The notes under the pieces are model-generated. The model searched no databases. It had not been told where the DNA came from and was given only the letters and a program-made list of their open reading frames with translations. Below are positions 37,253 through 45,589 of a DNA stretch of 64,000 nucleotides, piece after piece. The stretch's first letter is position 1. Each line of letters starts with the position of its first letter. Source of the stretch: Arthrobacter sp. CDRTa11 (GTDB lineage Bacteria > Actinomycetota > Actinomycetes > Actinomycetales > Micrococcaceae); NCBI RefSeq assembly GCF_026427775.1, contig NZ_CP044532.1, positions 186,001-250,000 of the forward strand, in the 5' to 3' direction. A program made the translations under genes and the position numbers.

Positions 37253-37642
37253 CTACGAAACAGAAGTTAATGACAGCGCACCCTTGAAAGTATCGATGTT
37301 TTCCAGAATGACCTGCTGGCAATCAGTAGCCCATTGCATGGCGTCGCGCTGGTGATGGTAGAACGCCTCAGGCTTGCCCTCGCTGCTATTCATTTGCCTC
37401 GACACAGAGATCATTTCAGACTGGCGGCGCAGAATCGCCTCCAGCAACTGCTGCCCGGACTCGAAACCATAGCCCACGCGCAGATTGTTCAGCCTCCGGG
37501 CTTGATCCTCCACGGGGATTCGGCTGTCGGCGTAGATACACCATGTCCATGCCATGTATGCCAGATCGTCTAGGCGGAGACCAGGTTTGGCGGAGTCCCA
37601 ATCAATCAGGCCAATGGGTTCACCCGCCTGGGCCTGGGGGGC
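37253..37642 (-). pseudogene. APH-family phosphotransferase, C-terminal fragment
   Basis: The open frame encodes about 125 residues, starting abruptly in the catalytic loop region. IGLIDWDSAKPGLRLDDLAYM carries the Mg-binding IDWD motif of aminoglycoside/choline-kinase-like phosphotransferases, and an all-helical C-terminus follows. The roughly 150 N-terminal residues with the ATP-binding lobe and the HxDxxxxN loop are missing. In their place, in a different frame, is a transposase N-terminus. The gene was therefore truncated by an insertion that later decayed. Confidence 0.75.
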
Positions 37643-37790
37643 TCAAGGGCATGCCGCAGCACCGCCCGGGCATGATCCCGGTGCCAGCCGGTCAGCTCAA
37701 CCACCTCGTCCAGGATCATTCCTTCCGGACCCTGTCACCAGCCTGATAGGACTTCGCCAGCTGCTTCGTCACGGCCTTGCGGTCAGCCAT
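37606..37790 (-). pseudogene. Transposase (integrase-core type) N-terminal remnant, frameshifted
   Basis: The ATG at 37790 opens MADRKAVTKQLAKSYQAG, which stops at 37716. The next frame continues as MILDEVVELTGWHRDHARAVLRHAL and runs out near 37626. Together they resemble the first 55 residues of a common actinobacterial DDE-integrase transposase (ADRKAVTK ... LDELxxxTGWHRDHARKALR). At least one frameshift separates the halves and the catalytic core is gone. It abuts the truncated phosphotransferase. Confidence 0.7.
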
Positions 37791-37952
37791 CGGCAATCCC
37801 ATCCACCCGGGGTAGTCCCAACCGCTCACCCCGGCAACCCGACGACCCAGCCGGAGGATTATAAATGAGGCAACGCAGCGCCCTTCGCGGAGGTATTTAC
37901 GAGCCAACGCGCAATCTTGACCGTGCTGCCAGGCGTGGATAGCGTCAGCTCC

Positions 37953-38495
37953 ATGGGCACCGTATTCGGCGGGATGGCTGCCAGTCTCGATGGTTATATC
38001 CGTTCAGAAACAGGGGACTTGTCCTGGCTGAACAACGCGATGGCCAAGGATGAGGACTACGGCTTTGAGGAGACCACCCGAAGGACCGGCGCCTACGTCA
38101 TGGGCGCCAACACCTACCGCGAAGTTGCTGGAATGGGCGGCATGGGTTCGGCGGTGCCGAGCTACGTGGTGACCCACGACAGGAGCCTCGCCGTACGCGG
38201 GAATACCACCTTGTTCTCCGGTGACCTGAGGGAACTGGTGGGGGACATCAAGTCCTCCATCCCCGACAACAAGGACATTTGCGTCTTTGGCGGCGCCCAG
38301 CTGCTCACCCAGTTCATCGAGTTGGAGTTGCTCGATGAACTGGGTGTTTCCATCATTCCGGTTGTCCTCGGCGGCGGCGTGCCTTTCCTCGGCAGGACCA
38401 GCCAATCGACGAAGCTTGAGCTCCTGGAGTGCCGCTCCTTCCCGTCGGGGATTGTGCTGCTCAACTACAGGCTGACGTATACGCCGGCAGGCTGA
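37953..38495 (+). CDS. Dihydrofolate reductase family protein (RibD C-terminal type)
   Basis: The 180-residue protein has the DHFR/RibD-C fold: VFGGMAASLDGYIRSETGDLSWL, GAYVMGANTYREV, and CVFGGAQLLTQFIE for the NADPH-binding region. These proteins reduce pyrimidine- or folate-like substrates, and the true substrate is unknown for most. I place the start at the ATG 37953, where homologues begin, rather than at the TTG 37917. Confidence 0.83.
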   Translation: MGTVFGGMAASLDGYIRSETGDLSWLNNAMAKDEDYGFEETTRRTGAYVMGANTYREVAGMGGMGSAVPSYVVTHDRSLAVRGNTTLFSGDLRELVGDIKSSIPDNKDICVFGGAQLLTQFIELELLDELGVSIIPVVLGGGVPFLGRTSQSTKLELLECRSFPSGIVLLNYRLTYTPAG

Positions 38496-38496
38496 C

Positions 38497-38512
38497 CAGT
38501 CCGTCGGGACTG
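38497..38512. terminator. Small hairpin between convergent genes
   Basis: CAGTCC and GGACTG flank a short loop just after the reductase stop and ahead of the convergent oxidoreductase stop. Confidence 0.35.
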
Positions 38513-38532
38513 CCTGGTAAGCGGCACGCAGC

Positions 38533-39672
38533 TCAGGCTCTAACGTCCGCCATGCCGGCCTGAGCGCTTCCGTGGCCGGGCCTAATCTTGACTGCCGTCA
38601 GGGGCACAGGCTCCGGCCGGGGCACGGTGCTGCGGACGGTTACCGAGGACCCGGTCCGGGCGGATTCCAGCACCGATTCCATAACATCCAGCACATGGAA
38701 GGCCAGCTGTCCGCCAGCGCGGGGTTCCGCTCCGGCAGGGGTCGCGGCGAGGTCGGCGATGCCGAAGCCCCGGCCGGCGTCGACGTAGCCGGCCGAGACC
38801 GGAAGGGTTTCCCACTCGCGGGAGCCGAGGGCGAAAAGCTCAACATCGCCGTCGAAACGGTTGGGGTCCGGGACCACCAGGGAACCAAATTCCCCGTGCA
38901 CCTCAATGTTCGGGGCCTTGGTGCGCACCGCGTCGAAGCTCATCACCAGTGTGGAGATGGCGCCGTCCTGGTGGGTCAGGATCCCCGTCACGTGGGAGTC
39001 CACCTCTACGGGAATGACCTGGCCTGCGCGGGGACCCGAGCCGATGGTGCGCTGGGACCGTGTGTGGCTGGCCGCGCCGGTCACCGACACCACCGGCCCC
39101 AGCAGTGTCACCAGGGTGCTGACGTAGTAGGGGCCCATGTCCAGGAGCGGGCCGCCGCCCGGCTGGTAGTAGAAATCAGGGTTGGGGTGCCACAGCTCAT
39201 GACCGGGCGTGGCCATGGTGGCGGTGGCCGACACGGAGGTCCCGATCATGCCGTCGTCAATCGCCTTGCGGGCGGTCTGCACCCCGGTGCCCAGCACAGT
39301 ATCCGGCGCACAGCCGACGACGGCGCCCGCGGCCTTCGCGGCATCCAGCACCGTGCGTGCCTCTTCGGTAGTGGCAGCGAGGGGCTTTTCGCCGTAGACA
39401 CTCTTTCCGGCAGCAATCGCTTTCAGCGCCACTTCCGCGTGGACTGCCGGAACCGTCAGGTTCAGGACCAGCTCAACATCGGGGTCAGCAAGGAGAGCGT
39501 CGACGCTGAGCGCCCGAACGTCGTCGTACGTTTTGGCGACTGCCTGCGCGCGGGACTGGTCCAGATCCGCCACGGCCACCAGCCGGACGGAACCGAGCCT
39601 CCTGAAACTGGCCAGGTACTGGGCGCTGATGGCGCCGCAGCCCACTATTCCGACGTTCAGCGGCTTGCCCAC
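38533..39672 (-). CDS. Gfo/Idh/MocA family oxidoreductase
   Basis: The 379-residue protein has an N-terminal Rossmann domain (LNVGIVGCGAISAQYL) and the EKPLA lysine motif (VYGEKPLAATTEEA), then the C-terminal alpha/beta domain (GGGPLLDMGPYYV, where a Lys/Asp/His set binds sugar). It oxidises or epimerises sugars with NAD(P). The GTG at 39672 has AAGGGG upstream and overlaps the ThuA stop by 16 bases, so it is cotranslated. The longer reading to 39819 is rejected. Confidence 0.87.
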   Translation of the reverse strand: MGKPLNVGIVGCGAISAQYLASFRRLGSVRLVAVADLDQSRAQAVAKTYDDVRALSVDALLADPDVELVLNLTVPAVHAEVALKAIAAGKSVYGEKPLAATTEEARTVLDAAKAAGAVVGCAPDTVLGTGVQTARKAIDDGMIGTSVSATATMATPGHELWHPNPDFYYQPGGGPLLDMGPYYVSTLVTLLGPVVSVTGAASHTRSQRTIGSGPRAGQVIPVEVDSHVTGILTHQDGAISTLVMSFDAVRTKAPNIEVHGEFGSLVVPDPNRFDGDVELFALGSREWETLPVSAGYVDAGRGFGIADLAATPAGAEPRAGGQLAFHVLDVMESVLESARTGSSVTVRSTVPRPEPVPLTAVKIRPGHGSAQAGMADVRA

Positions 39673-40355
39673 AGCAGGCCCCTTTCGATCAGGGTGTTCA
39701 CGTTGGCGTCCTCCAGGACTTTCAGGTTGTGGCCGGGGGTGCAGACAAAGATACGCCCCTGGCCCCATTGCCGGGTCCAGACGGCCGGGGACGTGACTTC
39801 GCGGTTCCAGGGATCCCACGGGCGCACTTTTTGGGTGGTGGTGGCCAGCACGTCGATGTAGTCATCCGCCAGCACCCAGTACTGCTCGGTGACCAGGTCA
39901 AAGTCGCTGAGGCCGCGGGTGATCGGATGGTCCGCCGCAGCGGGAAGCATGTTCACCGTGTACGGCACGTAGTTGTCCGCCTGGGCGCCGGTGCGCTCGT
40001 CCGGGTGCTTGCCCGGGTGGCAGGCGAACTGGCCGCCGATGAGGTGCAGGTAGTCCGAGGTGTTCCGGTAGGAGTCGGCGATCCCGCCATGCCAGCCGGC
40101 GAGTCCGGTGCCGTTTTCGACGGCGGTGCGCAGCCCGTTGAATTCGTCCCGCTCGATGGTGGACATGGTCATGCACTGCATGATCAGGTCCACGCCGGCC
40201 ATGTAATCAGTGTCCCCGTAGATCTTGGGGGAGTCCTCCACCCGCACGTTATATCCGTTCCCCTCAAGGAAGGGGATGAAACGGTCTGTCGCCTCTACTG
40301 GCTGGTGTCCGTCCCACCCGCCACGGACCACCAGGGCGGACTTCTTGCCGGTCAT
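39657..40355 (-). CDS. ThuA-domain protein (trehalose-utilisation-like)
   Basis: The 232-residue protein has the ThuA fold, a class I glutamine-amidotransferase-like domain: SALVVRGGWDGHQPVEAT, VDLIMQCMTM, GLAGWHGGIADSY and GRIFVCTPGH. ThuA/ThuB proteins take part in disaccharide catabolism through 3-keto sugars in rhizobia. Flanking Gfo/Idh/MocA genes match that theme (ThuB is itself of that family). RBS AGAGGAATC before the ATG at 40355. Confidence 0.85.
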   Translation of the reverse strand: MTGKKSALVVRGGWDGHQPVEATDRFIPFLEGNGYNVRVEDSPKIYGDTDYMAGVDLIMQCMTMSTIERDEFNGLRTAVENGTGLAGWHGGIADSYRNTSDYLHLIGGQFACHPGKHPDERTGAQADNYVPYTVNMLPAAADHPITRGLSDFDLVTEQYWVLADDYIDVLATTTQKVRPWDPWNREVTSPAVWTRQWGQGRIFVCTPGHNLKVLEDANVNTLIERGLLWASR

Positions 40356-40380
40356 AAGATTCCTCTGCTTGGGTATGAGT

Positions 40381-41616
40381 TCAGACGGTTTGCCAGCGGC
40401 TGGCGGCGGCCGCGCTCGCCTCAACAGCAGCCAGCACCCGCTGGACCTGGAGGGCGGCGGCGAAGGAGGGCTCCGGCTGGCGCTGTTCAGCGATGGCATG
40501 CACCAGGTCCACTGCCTGGTGCGTGAATCCGTGTTCGTAGCCAAGGCCGTGGCCGGTGGGCCACCAATTCCCCACGTAGGGGTGCTCCGGCTCGGTCACC
40601 ATGATCCTGCGGAAGCCTGAATCGGGACCTTCGGCGGCATCGTAAAAGGAGAGCACGTTCATGTCTTCAAAGTCGAAGGCCAGCGAGCCCTTGGTGCCGT
40701 TCACCTCCAGCCGCATGGCGTTCTTGCGGCCCAGAGCATAGCGGGTAGCTTCGAACACTCCTATGGCGCCGGCAGGCTGACCGCCGTTGGAAGCACTGCC
40801 GTTTGAAGCACCGGCGGACGCAGCGCCGCCGTCGAACCTTGCGCTGAAGATGGCAGCGTCGTCCACCGTCACTTGGCCGCGCGGGGCGTTCGCATCCACA
40901 TCCCCGTGGCCGCCCAGTCCAACCAGGTCGCCGGCAAGGGGGCGTTCGGGGACAAAGGTTTCCAGCAGGGCCGAGACGCCGTTGATCTTCTGGCCGGTGA
41001 CCCACTGGGCAGCGTCGATGCTGTGCGCGCCAATGTCGCCGAGCGATCCGGAGCCGGACTTGGATTTGTCCAGCCGCCAGGTCATAGGGGCCGTTTCGTC
41101 GCTGAGCCAGTCCTGCAGGTACTGGGCGCGGACGTGCCGGATGCTGCCCAGCCGGCCCTGCTCAATCAGCCGCTTCGCCAGGGCGAGTGCCGGGGTGCGG
41201 CGGTAGGTGAAGCCGCACATGGAGAACACCCCCTTGGCCGCAGCCGCAGTGGCCGCCTCCACCATCCGCTCTGCCTCGGACACGGAGTTGGCCAGCGGCT
41301 TTTCGCAGAGAACGTGCTTTCCGGCATTAAGGGCGGCGATCGCGATCTCGGCGTGGGTATCACCGGGGGTGCAGATGTCGATCAGGTCAATGTCATCCCG
41401 TTCAATCAGCCGCCGCCAATCTGTCTCCGTGGAGGCCCATCCCAGTTTGGCGGCGGCTTCCCGGACGCCCGTGGCGCTGCGGCCGGCCACTGCGGTCAGT
41501 TGTGGTTCCAGCGGCAGGTCGAAGAAACGCGGGGCGGTTCGCCAGGCATGGGAATGTGCGGCTCCCATAAAGGCGTAGCCGATCATGCCGATTCGGAGGG
41601 GTGGCGGGGTGCTCAT
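40381..41616 (-). CDS. Gfo/Idh/MocA family oxidoreductase
   Basis: The 411-residue protein starts with RIGMIGYAFMGAAHSHAW, an unusual dinucleotide motif with AFMG. It has the CEKPLANSVSEAE motif and GSLGDIGAHSIDAAQWVTG. A Gly/Ser/Ala-rich insert (around SAGASNGSASNGGQPAG) interrupts the C-terminal domain and may be a flexible loop. It is the first gene of the three-gene sugar operon behind the CGAAATATTTCG palindrome, with AGGACC before the ATG. Confidence 0.87.
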   Translation of the reverse strand: MSTPPPLRIGMIGYAFMGAAHSHAWRTAPRFFDLPLEPQLTAVAGRSATGVREAAAKLGWASTETDWRRLIERDDIDLIDICTPGDTHAEIAIAALNAGKHVLCEKPLANSVSEAERMVEAATAAAAKGVFSMCGFTYRRTPALALAKRLIEQGRLGSIRHVRAQYLQDWLSDETAPMTWRLDKSKSGSGSLGDIGAHSIDAAQWVTGQKINGVSALLETFVPERPLAGDLVGLGGHGDVDANAPRGQVTVDDAAIFSARFDGGAASAGASNGSASNGGQPAGAIGVFEATRYALGRKNAMRLEVNGTKGSLAFDFEDMNVLSFYDAAEGPDSGFRRIMVTEPEHPYVGNWWPTGHGLGYEHGFTHQAVDLVHAIAEQRQPEPSFAAALQVQRVLAAVEASAAAASRWQTV

Positions 41617-41646
41617 ATGGAGGTCCTCTTGAGGGCAGTTTGCTTT

Positions 41647-41658
41647 CGAAATATTTCG
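41647..41658. promoter_or_regulatory. Operator palindrome CGAAATATTTCG, copy 1
   Basis: This perfect 12-base palindrome lies 31-42 bases upstream of the sugar operon start. An identical copy lies 89 bases away, next to the LacI gene. Confidence 0.75.
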
Positions 41659-41735
41659 GAAGACTTTTTCGTCAGTGGGATAAAATCTAGTGCTGCCAAA
41701 GGGCATGGTCAAGGTTTTATCGTATAGAATCGGAA

Positions 41736-41747
41736 CGAAATATTTCG
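41736..41747. promoter_or_regulatory. Operator palindrome CGAAATATTTCG, copy 2
   Basis: It lies 19-30 bases upstream of the LacI gene start, downstream of a TATAGAAT -10-like element. It would allow autoregulation, and looping with copy 1. Confidence 0.75.
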
Positions 41748-41765
41748 AAGAATCAGGAGCTCCGA

Positions 41766-42797
41766 ATGCCGGTTGAGCAGCAGGCACGCCTGACCCTGGC
41801 GGCGGTCGCCAGGGAGGCTGGGGTCTCCGCGCCGACGGTCTCGAAAGTCATCAACGGCCGCCACGATGTCTCCGCCGAAACCCGGGCCAGGGTGTTGGCT
41901 GTGTTGGCCCGGACCGGCTACAAATCACCGTTACAGCAGCGGCGAACCCTGGCGGAAAAGCCTGCGGTGGACGTAGTCCTGGATTCACTGAACTCCGCCT
42001 ACAGCGTTGAGGTGCTCAACGGCATCCTGGAGTGCGCGGAACTCTCGGACGTGGAAGTCCTGCTCACGGTCAGCGGCATCGAAGGCGCCGCACCACTGAA
42101 TCCGGAACGGCGTGCCCAACGGATCATGGACGAGGGCCGTTGCGGGATGATCGTGGTGACGTCGGCATTCGGTGACGCGCCCCTTGACGCCTTCCACCGC
42201 CGCGGCATTCCGGTGGTTGTCATCGATCCCCTCAATCCGCCGTCGGAAGAAGTGGTGAGTATTGGCGCTACAGACTGGGCCGGCGGCAAGGACGCCACGG
42301 CACACCTCCTGGCGCTGGGCCACCGAAGAATTGCCTATTTGGGCGGCCCGGACACCGTCGAATGCAACCAGGCCAGGCTGCACGGCTACCTTGCCGCCCT
42401 CCGCTCAGAAGGAGTCACCGTGGAGGACGGCTACATCCTTTCCGGCCCCTTCTCATCGGATCACGGAGCCCGGGGGCTGAACACCCTCCTGCAGCTGGAG
42501 CCACGGCCCACTGCCATCTTTGCCGGCAACGACGCCATCGCGCTGGGCGTGCTGGCGGAGGCCCGCAGGCTGAACATCCGGGTTCCGGCTGACATCAGCG
42601 TGGTGGGCTTTGACGGTACGCGCCCGGCCCAGGATTCCGTGCCCGCGCTGACGTCTGTGGCGCAGCCGCTCCGCGAGATAGGCCGCACCGCCCTGCGGAT
42701 TGTGCTGCGGCAGGTGCGCGGCGAAGTGCCCGACTCGCGCCGGGTGGAACTGGCCACCCATCTGGTGGTCAGGGAATCCACCGCCCCGCCGCCATAA
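41766..42797 (+). CDS. LacI family transcriptional regulator
   Basis: The 343-residue protein has a LacI HTH (LAAVAREAGVSAPTVSKVINGRHDVS, residues 12-37) and a periplasmic-binding-protein-like effector domain (DGYILSGPF, AIFAGNDAIALGVLAE, VVGFDGTRPAQ). It is divergent from the Gfo-ThuA-Gfo operon, and its operator is most likely the paired palindrome in the gap. AGGAGC lies upstream of the ATG at 41766. The effector is probably the operon's sugar or keto-sugar. Confidence 0.92.
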   Translation: MPVEQQARLTLAAVAREAGVSAPTVSKVINGRHDVSAETRARVLAVLARTGYKSPLQQRRTLAEKPAVDVVLDSLNSAYSVEVLNGILECAELSDVEVLLTVSGIEGAAPLNPERRAQRIMDEGRCGMIVVTSAFGDAPLDAFHRRGIPVVVIDPLNPPSEEVVSIGATDWAGGKDATAHLLALGHRRIAYLGGPDTVECNQARLHGYLAALRSEGVTVEDGYILSGPFSSDHGARGLNTLLQLEPRPTAIFAGNDAIALGVLAEARRLNIRVPADISVVGFDGTRPAQDSVPALTSVAQPLREIGRTALRIVLRQVRGEVPDSRRVELATHLVVRESTAPPP

Positions 42798-42856
42798 CCC
42801 CCGGCCGCCCTAACCCCCGACCGCCCCGGAACCGGCGGCCCGCCCCTCAAACTCGC

Positions 42857-42919
42857 GAATTTTTGTCCAGATACGGCGACGTTGAGGCAGGCAAAGTCGC
42901 CACAAATGGACAAAAATTC
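42857..42919. repeat. Long inverted repeat with 24-base arms
   Basis: The left arm (42857-42880) and right arm (42896-42919) match over GAATTTTTGTCCA and GGCGAC with a five-base internal mismatch, around a 15-base loop. It lies between the convergent LacI and SulP genes. It may be a bidirectional terminator or a palindromic intergenic element. Confidence 0.65.
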
Positions 42920-42931
42920 CTCACGGGAGGG

Positions 42932-44425
42932 TCAGTTCAGCTTGCCTGCCAGTCGCTCGCGCATCTGGATGCTGGCCGAGTTGAGCCCGATCAGCTCCAC
43001 CTCGCGTCCGTGCCGGCGGTACTTCTCCGTGACGGCGTCCAGCACGGCAATGGTGGAGGCATCCCACAGGTGCGAGGCGTGCAGGTCCACGATGACACGG
43101 TCAATGCCAGGTTCGGCGTCCAGGGCATATTCGAACTGGGTATAGAGGTCGTTGGAGGAAGCAAAAAACAGCTCGCCGTCCACGGTGTAAATGGCCACGT
43201 TCTCGCCGTTCAGTTCCACCACGGTGCGCTCCACTGTCACAAAGTGGGCCACCCGGCGTGCGAACATGGCCATCGCCGCCAGCACTCCCGCCCCAACCCC
43301 GATGGCCAGGTTGTGCGTCACCGACACCACCGCCACGGTGATGAGCATGACAGCGGTTTCGGACTTGGGCATCCGGCGCAGTGTGCGCGGAGCAATGGAG
43401 TGCCAGTCGAAAGTGATGGCGGAAACGAAGATCATCACGGCCACCAGCGCAGCCATGGGAATGAGGCCCACTACATCGCCCAGCGCCACCACCAGGATCA
43501 GCAGGAAGACGCCTGCCAGGAATGTGGACACCCGGCTCCGGGCTCCCGATCCCTTGACGTTGATCATGGTCTGGCCGATCACGGCGCAGCCGCCCATGCC
43601 GCCAAAGAAGCCGGTCACGATGTTGGCCACGCCCTGGCCCCAGGATTCACGGGTTTTGTTGGACCGTGTGTCCGTGATGTCGTCCACGAGCTTGGCGGTC
43701 ATCAGTGATTCCAGCAGCCCCACCAAAGCCATCGAGAGCGAGAAGGGAGCCAGGACCTGGAAGGTCTCCCAGGTCAGCGGGACGCTGGGGAAGAACAGCG
43801 AGGGCAGGCTCTCGGGCAGCTGGCCCTTGTCGTGGACGGTGGCCACGTCAACCCCCGCCAGCACGGCAAACAGGGTGAGCACCACGATGGCAACCAGCGG
43901 CGAGGGAACCGCCGTCGTGATTCTGGGCAGGAAGACCACGATGGCCAGGCCCGCGGCAACCAGCGGATAAACCATCCACGGCACGCCGATCAGCTCGGGA
44001 ATTTGGGCCATGAAGACCAGGAGCGCCAGGGCGTTGACGAAGCCCACCATGACTGAGCGGGGGATGAAGCGCATCAGCCTGGTGACGCCCAGCACGGCCA
44101 GCAGGATCTGGAAGACCCCCGCCAGGATCACGGCCGCGATCAGATGGTCCAGGCCGTGGCTGCGCATCAGCGGGGCAATGACCAGGGCCACTGCGCCGGT
44201 GGCCGCGGAGATCATGGCGGGCCGTCCGCCCACGAAGGAGATGGTGACGGCCATGGTGAAGGAAGCGAAGAGGCCGATCCGTGGGTCAACGCCTGCAATC
44301 ACCGAGAACGCTATGGCTTCCGGGATCAGCGCCAGCGCCACTACCAGTCCTGCAAGAGCCTCGGTCTTGAGCCGGCGGGGAGAGCGGAGGGTGGCCCGGA
44401 CGGACTGGAGCTGCAGGGGCTGCAT
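42932..44425 (-). CDS. SulP family anion permease with STAS domain
   Basis: The 497-residue protein has about twelve membrane helices starting at LAGLVVALALIPEAIAFSVIAGVDP, the SulP signature. A cytoplasmic STAS domain follows (GELFFASSNDLYTQFEY, VIVDLHASHLWDASTIAVLD). It should import sulfate, bicarbonate or a dicarboxylate with Na+ or H+. It begins five bases past the alarmone-synthetase-like gene, so both are probably one transcript. The ion is not deducible. Confidence 0.9.
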   Translation of the reverse strand: MQPLQLQSVRATLRSPRRLKTEALAGLVVALALIPEAIAFSVIAGVDPRIGLFASFTMAVTISFVGGRPAMISAATGAVALVIAPLMRSHGLDHLIAAVILAGVFQILLAVLGVTRLMRFIPRSVMVGFVNALALLVFMAQIPELIGVPWMVYPLVAAGLAIVVFLPRITTAVPSPLVAIVVLTLFAVLAGVDVATVHDKGQLPESLPSLFFPSVPLTWETFQVLAPFSLSMALVGLLESLMTAKLVDDITDTRSNKTRESWGQGVANIVTGFFGGMGGCAVIGQTMINVKGSGARSRVSTFLAGVFLLILVVALGDVVGLIPMAALVAVMIFVSAITFDWHSIAPRTLRRMPKSETAVMLITVAVVSVTHNLAIGVGAGVLAAMAMFARRVAHFVTVERTVVELNGENVAIYTVDGELFFASSNDLYTQFEYALDAEPGIDRVIVDLHASHLWDASTIAVLDAVTEKYRRHGREVELIGLNSASIQMRERLAGKLN

Positions 44426-44430
44426 GGATC

Positions 44431-45537
44431 CTATTTCTTGGTTTGGCGGTAACGCTCGATCTGTTTCAGCCGCCGGAGGAGGCTGTCGCGCCGGGGGTGC
44501 GGAACGGCGTCGGGCGCCTCGGCGGTGAGGTCAATGTGTTTGGGCCCGTACTGCCACAGCAGGAGGTCATCCAGCAGGCGGTCCGGGCCGGGGGAGTAGC
44601 GGTGGTCCAGCGCCTTGCGGACCTCGGTGATCCGGTTGGCGCTGAGCAGCCCGGCCAGCTGGACGGTCTGCTTGAGGCCGTGCGCCGCCATGAGTTCGGC
44701 GGCCCAGCCCCAGTCATCATCCACTTTACGGTCCACGTGCGGCAGCAGTGTACGCCAGACGTCACGGATCCTGTTGGGCGTCAGTTGCGCGGCGCCCTCC
44801 CCGTCCATGTCCCAGTAGCTGCGGACTTCCTCATAGCGCTCGTGCAGATCGGCGAAGGCGCCTTCCACCGTCTCCAGCATGGCGGCGGTGGCGGTGAACT
44901 GACGGTCGAAGTGGGGTGTCCAGGCGCGCGGATCCTCGGCCTTGAAGCGGATGTCATGCTCAATCTCGCTCCACGCGTGGGCAAAGACAGTGCGGATCTG
45001 GCATTCGAAGAAGTAGCTGCCGTTGGGCTGGATGTCCGGGTTGAAGGCGTGCTGGTACTCCTTGACGGCCTCGTTCTGGATGCTGCGCAGGATGAGGTGG
45101 CGGCTGGAGTAGCCGTACGTGCCGGACTCGATGGAGCCGATGTCCTTCTCCCGGTCCCCGCGGCAGTCAAAGACCTGGCGTTGGCGTTTAATCAGGTTGG
45201 CCACCAGGGCATTCTCGGCCGGCAGTTTGGTGATGACCCGCACGCCCACCATGTCATTGAGGGTCCTGAACGGATCGGGGAACTTCAGCACCGGAGGGCC
45301 GCCTGGCTCCAGCGGCTCCTCGATCCGGGAAATCTTCTCCCGGAACGACTCCACCGACTTGGTGCGGCCGGTAACAAAGAGCGGGGTGACCTCGGTGTCC
45401 TTGAGCATGTCCCGCAGGATGTGCAGTACGTCCTTGGTGACCAGCTTCAGGGCAGGGCGGACGCGCTCGTAAAGCTCCACGTTCTCCTGCACGGATTCGC
45501 GGAGGCTGACGTCCAGGCTGTCCCAGTTACTCGGCAT
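44431..45537 (-). CDS. RelA/SpoT-domain GTP pyrophosphokinase-like protein
   Basis: The 368-residue protein has one RelA/SpoT nucleotidyltransferase domain (about residues 45-205): TGRTKSVESFREKI, LNDMVGVRVITKL, SGTYGYSSRHLIL and ECQIRTVFAHAWSEIEHDI. It lacks the HD hydrolase, TGS and ACT parts of long RSH enzymes, so it is a small alarmone synthetase-type protein. An extra helical C-terminal region of about 150 residues is present. It heads the SulP transporter's likely operon. It could make (p)ppGpp or, like some toxic SAS proteins, modify other targets. Confidence 0.85.
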   Translation of the reverse strand: MPSNWDSLDVSLRESVQENVELYERVRPALKLVTKDVLHILRDMLKDTEVTPLFVTGRTKSVESFREKISRIEEPLEPGGPPVLKFPDPFRTLNDMVGVRVITKLPAENALVANLIKRQRQVFDCRGDREKDIGSIESGTYGYSSRHLILRSIQNEAVKEYQHAFNPDIQPNGSYFFECQIRTVFAHAWSEIEHDIRFKAEDPRAWTPHFDRQFTATAAMLETVEGAFADLHERYEEVRSYWDMDGEGAAQLTPNRIRDVWRTLLPHVDRKVDDDWGWAAELMAAHGLKQTVQLAGLLSANRITEVRKALDHRYSPGPDRLLDDLLLWQYGPKHIDLTAEAPDAVPHPRRDSLLRRLKQIERYRQTKK

Positions 45538-45589
45538 GGTCCCAGCTTACGGCGGGCCACTGACACCGCGTTGTCACGCTCCGCCCGGG

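Noticed and set aside
38572..39861. 429-residue plus-strand frame over the oxidoreductase and ThuA genes
   Set aside because: Antisense shadow; no domain and no ribosome site.
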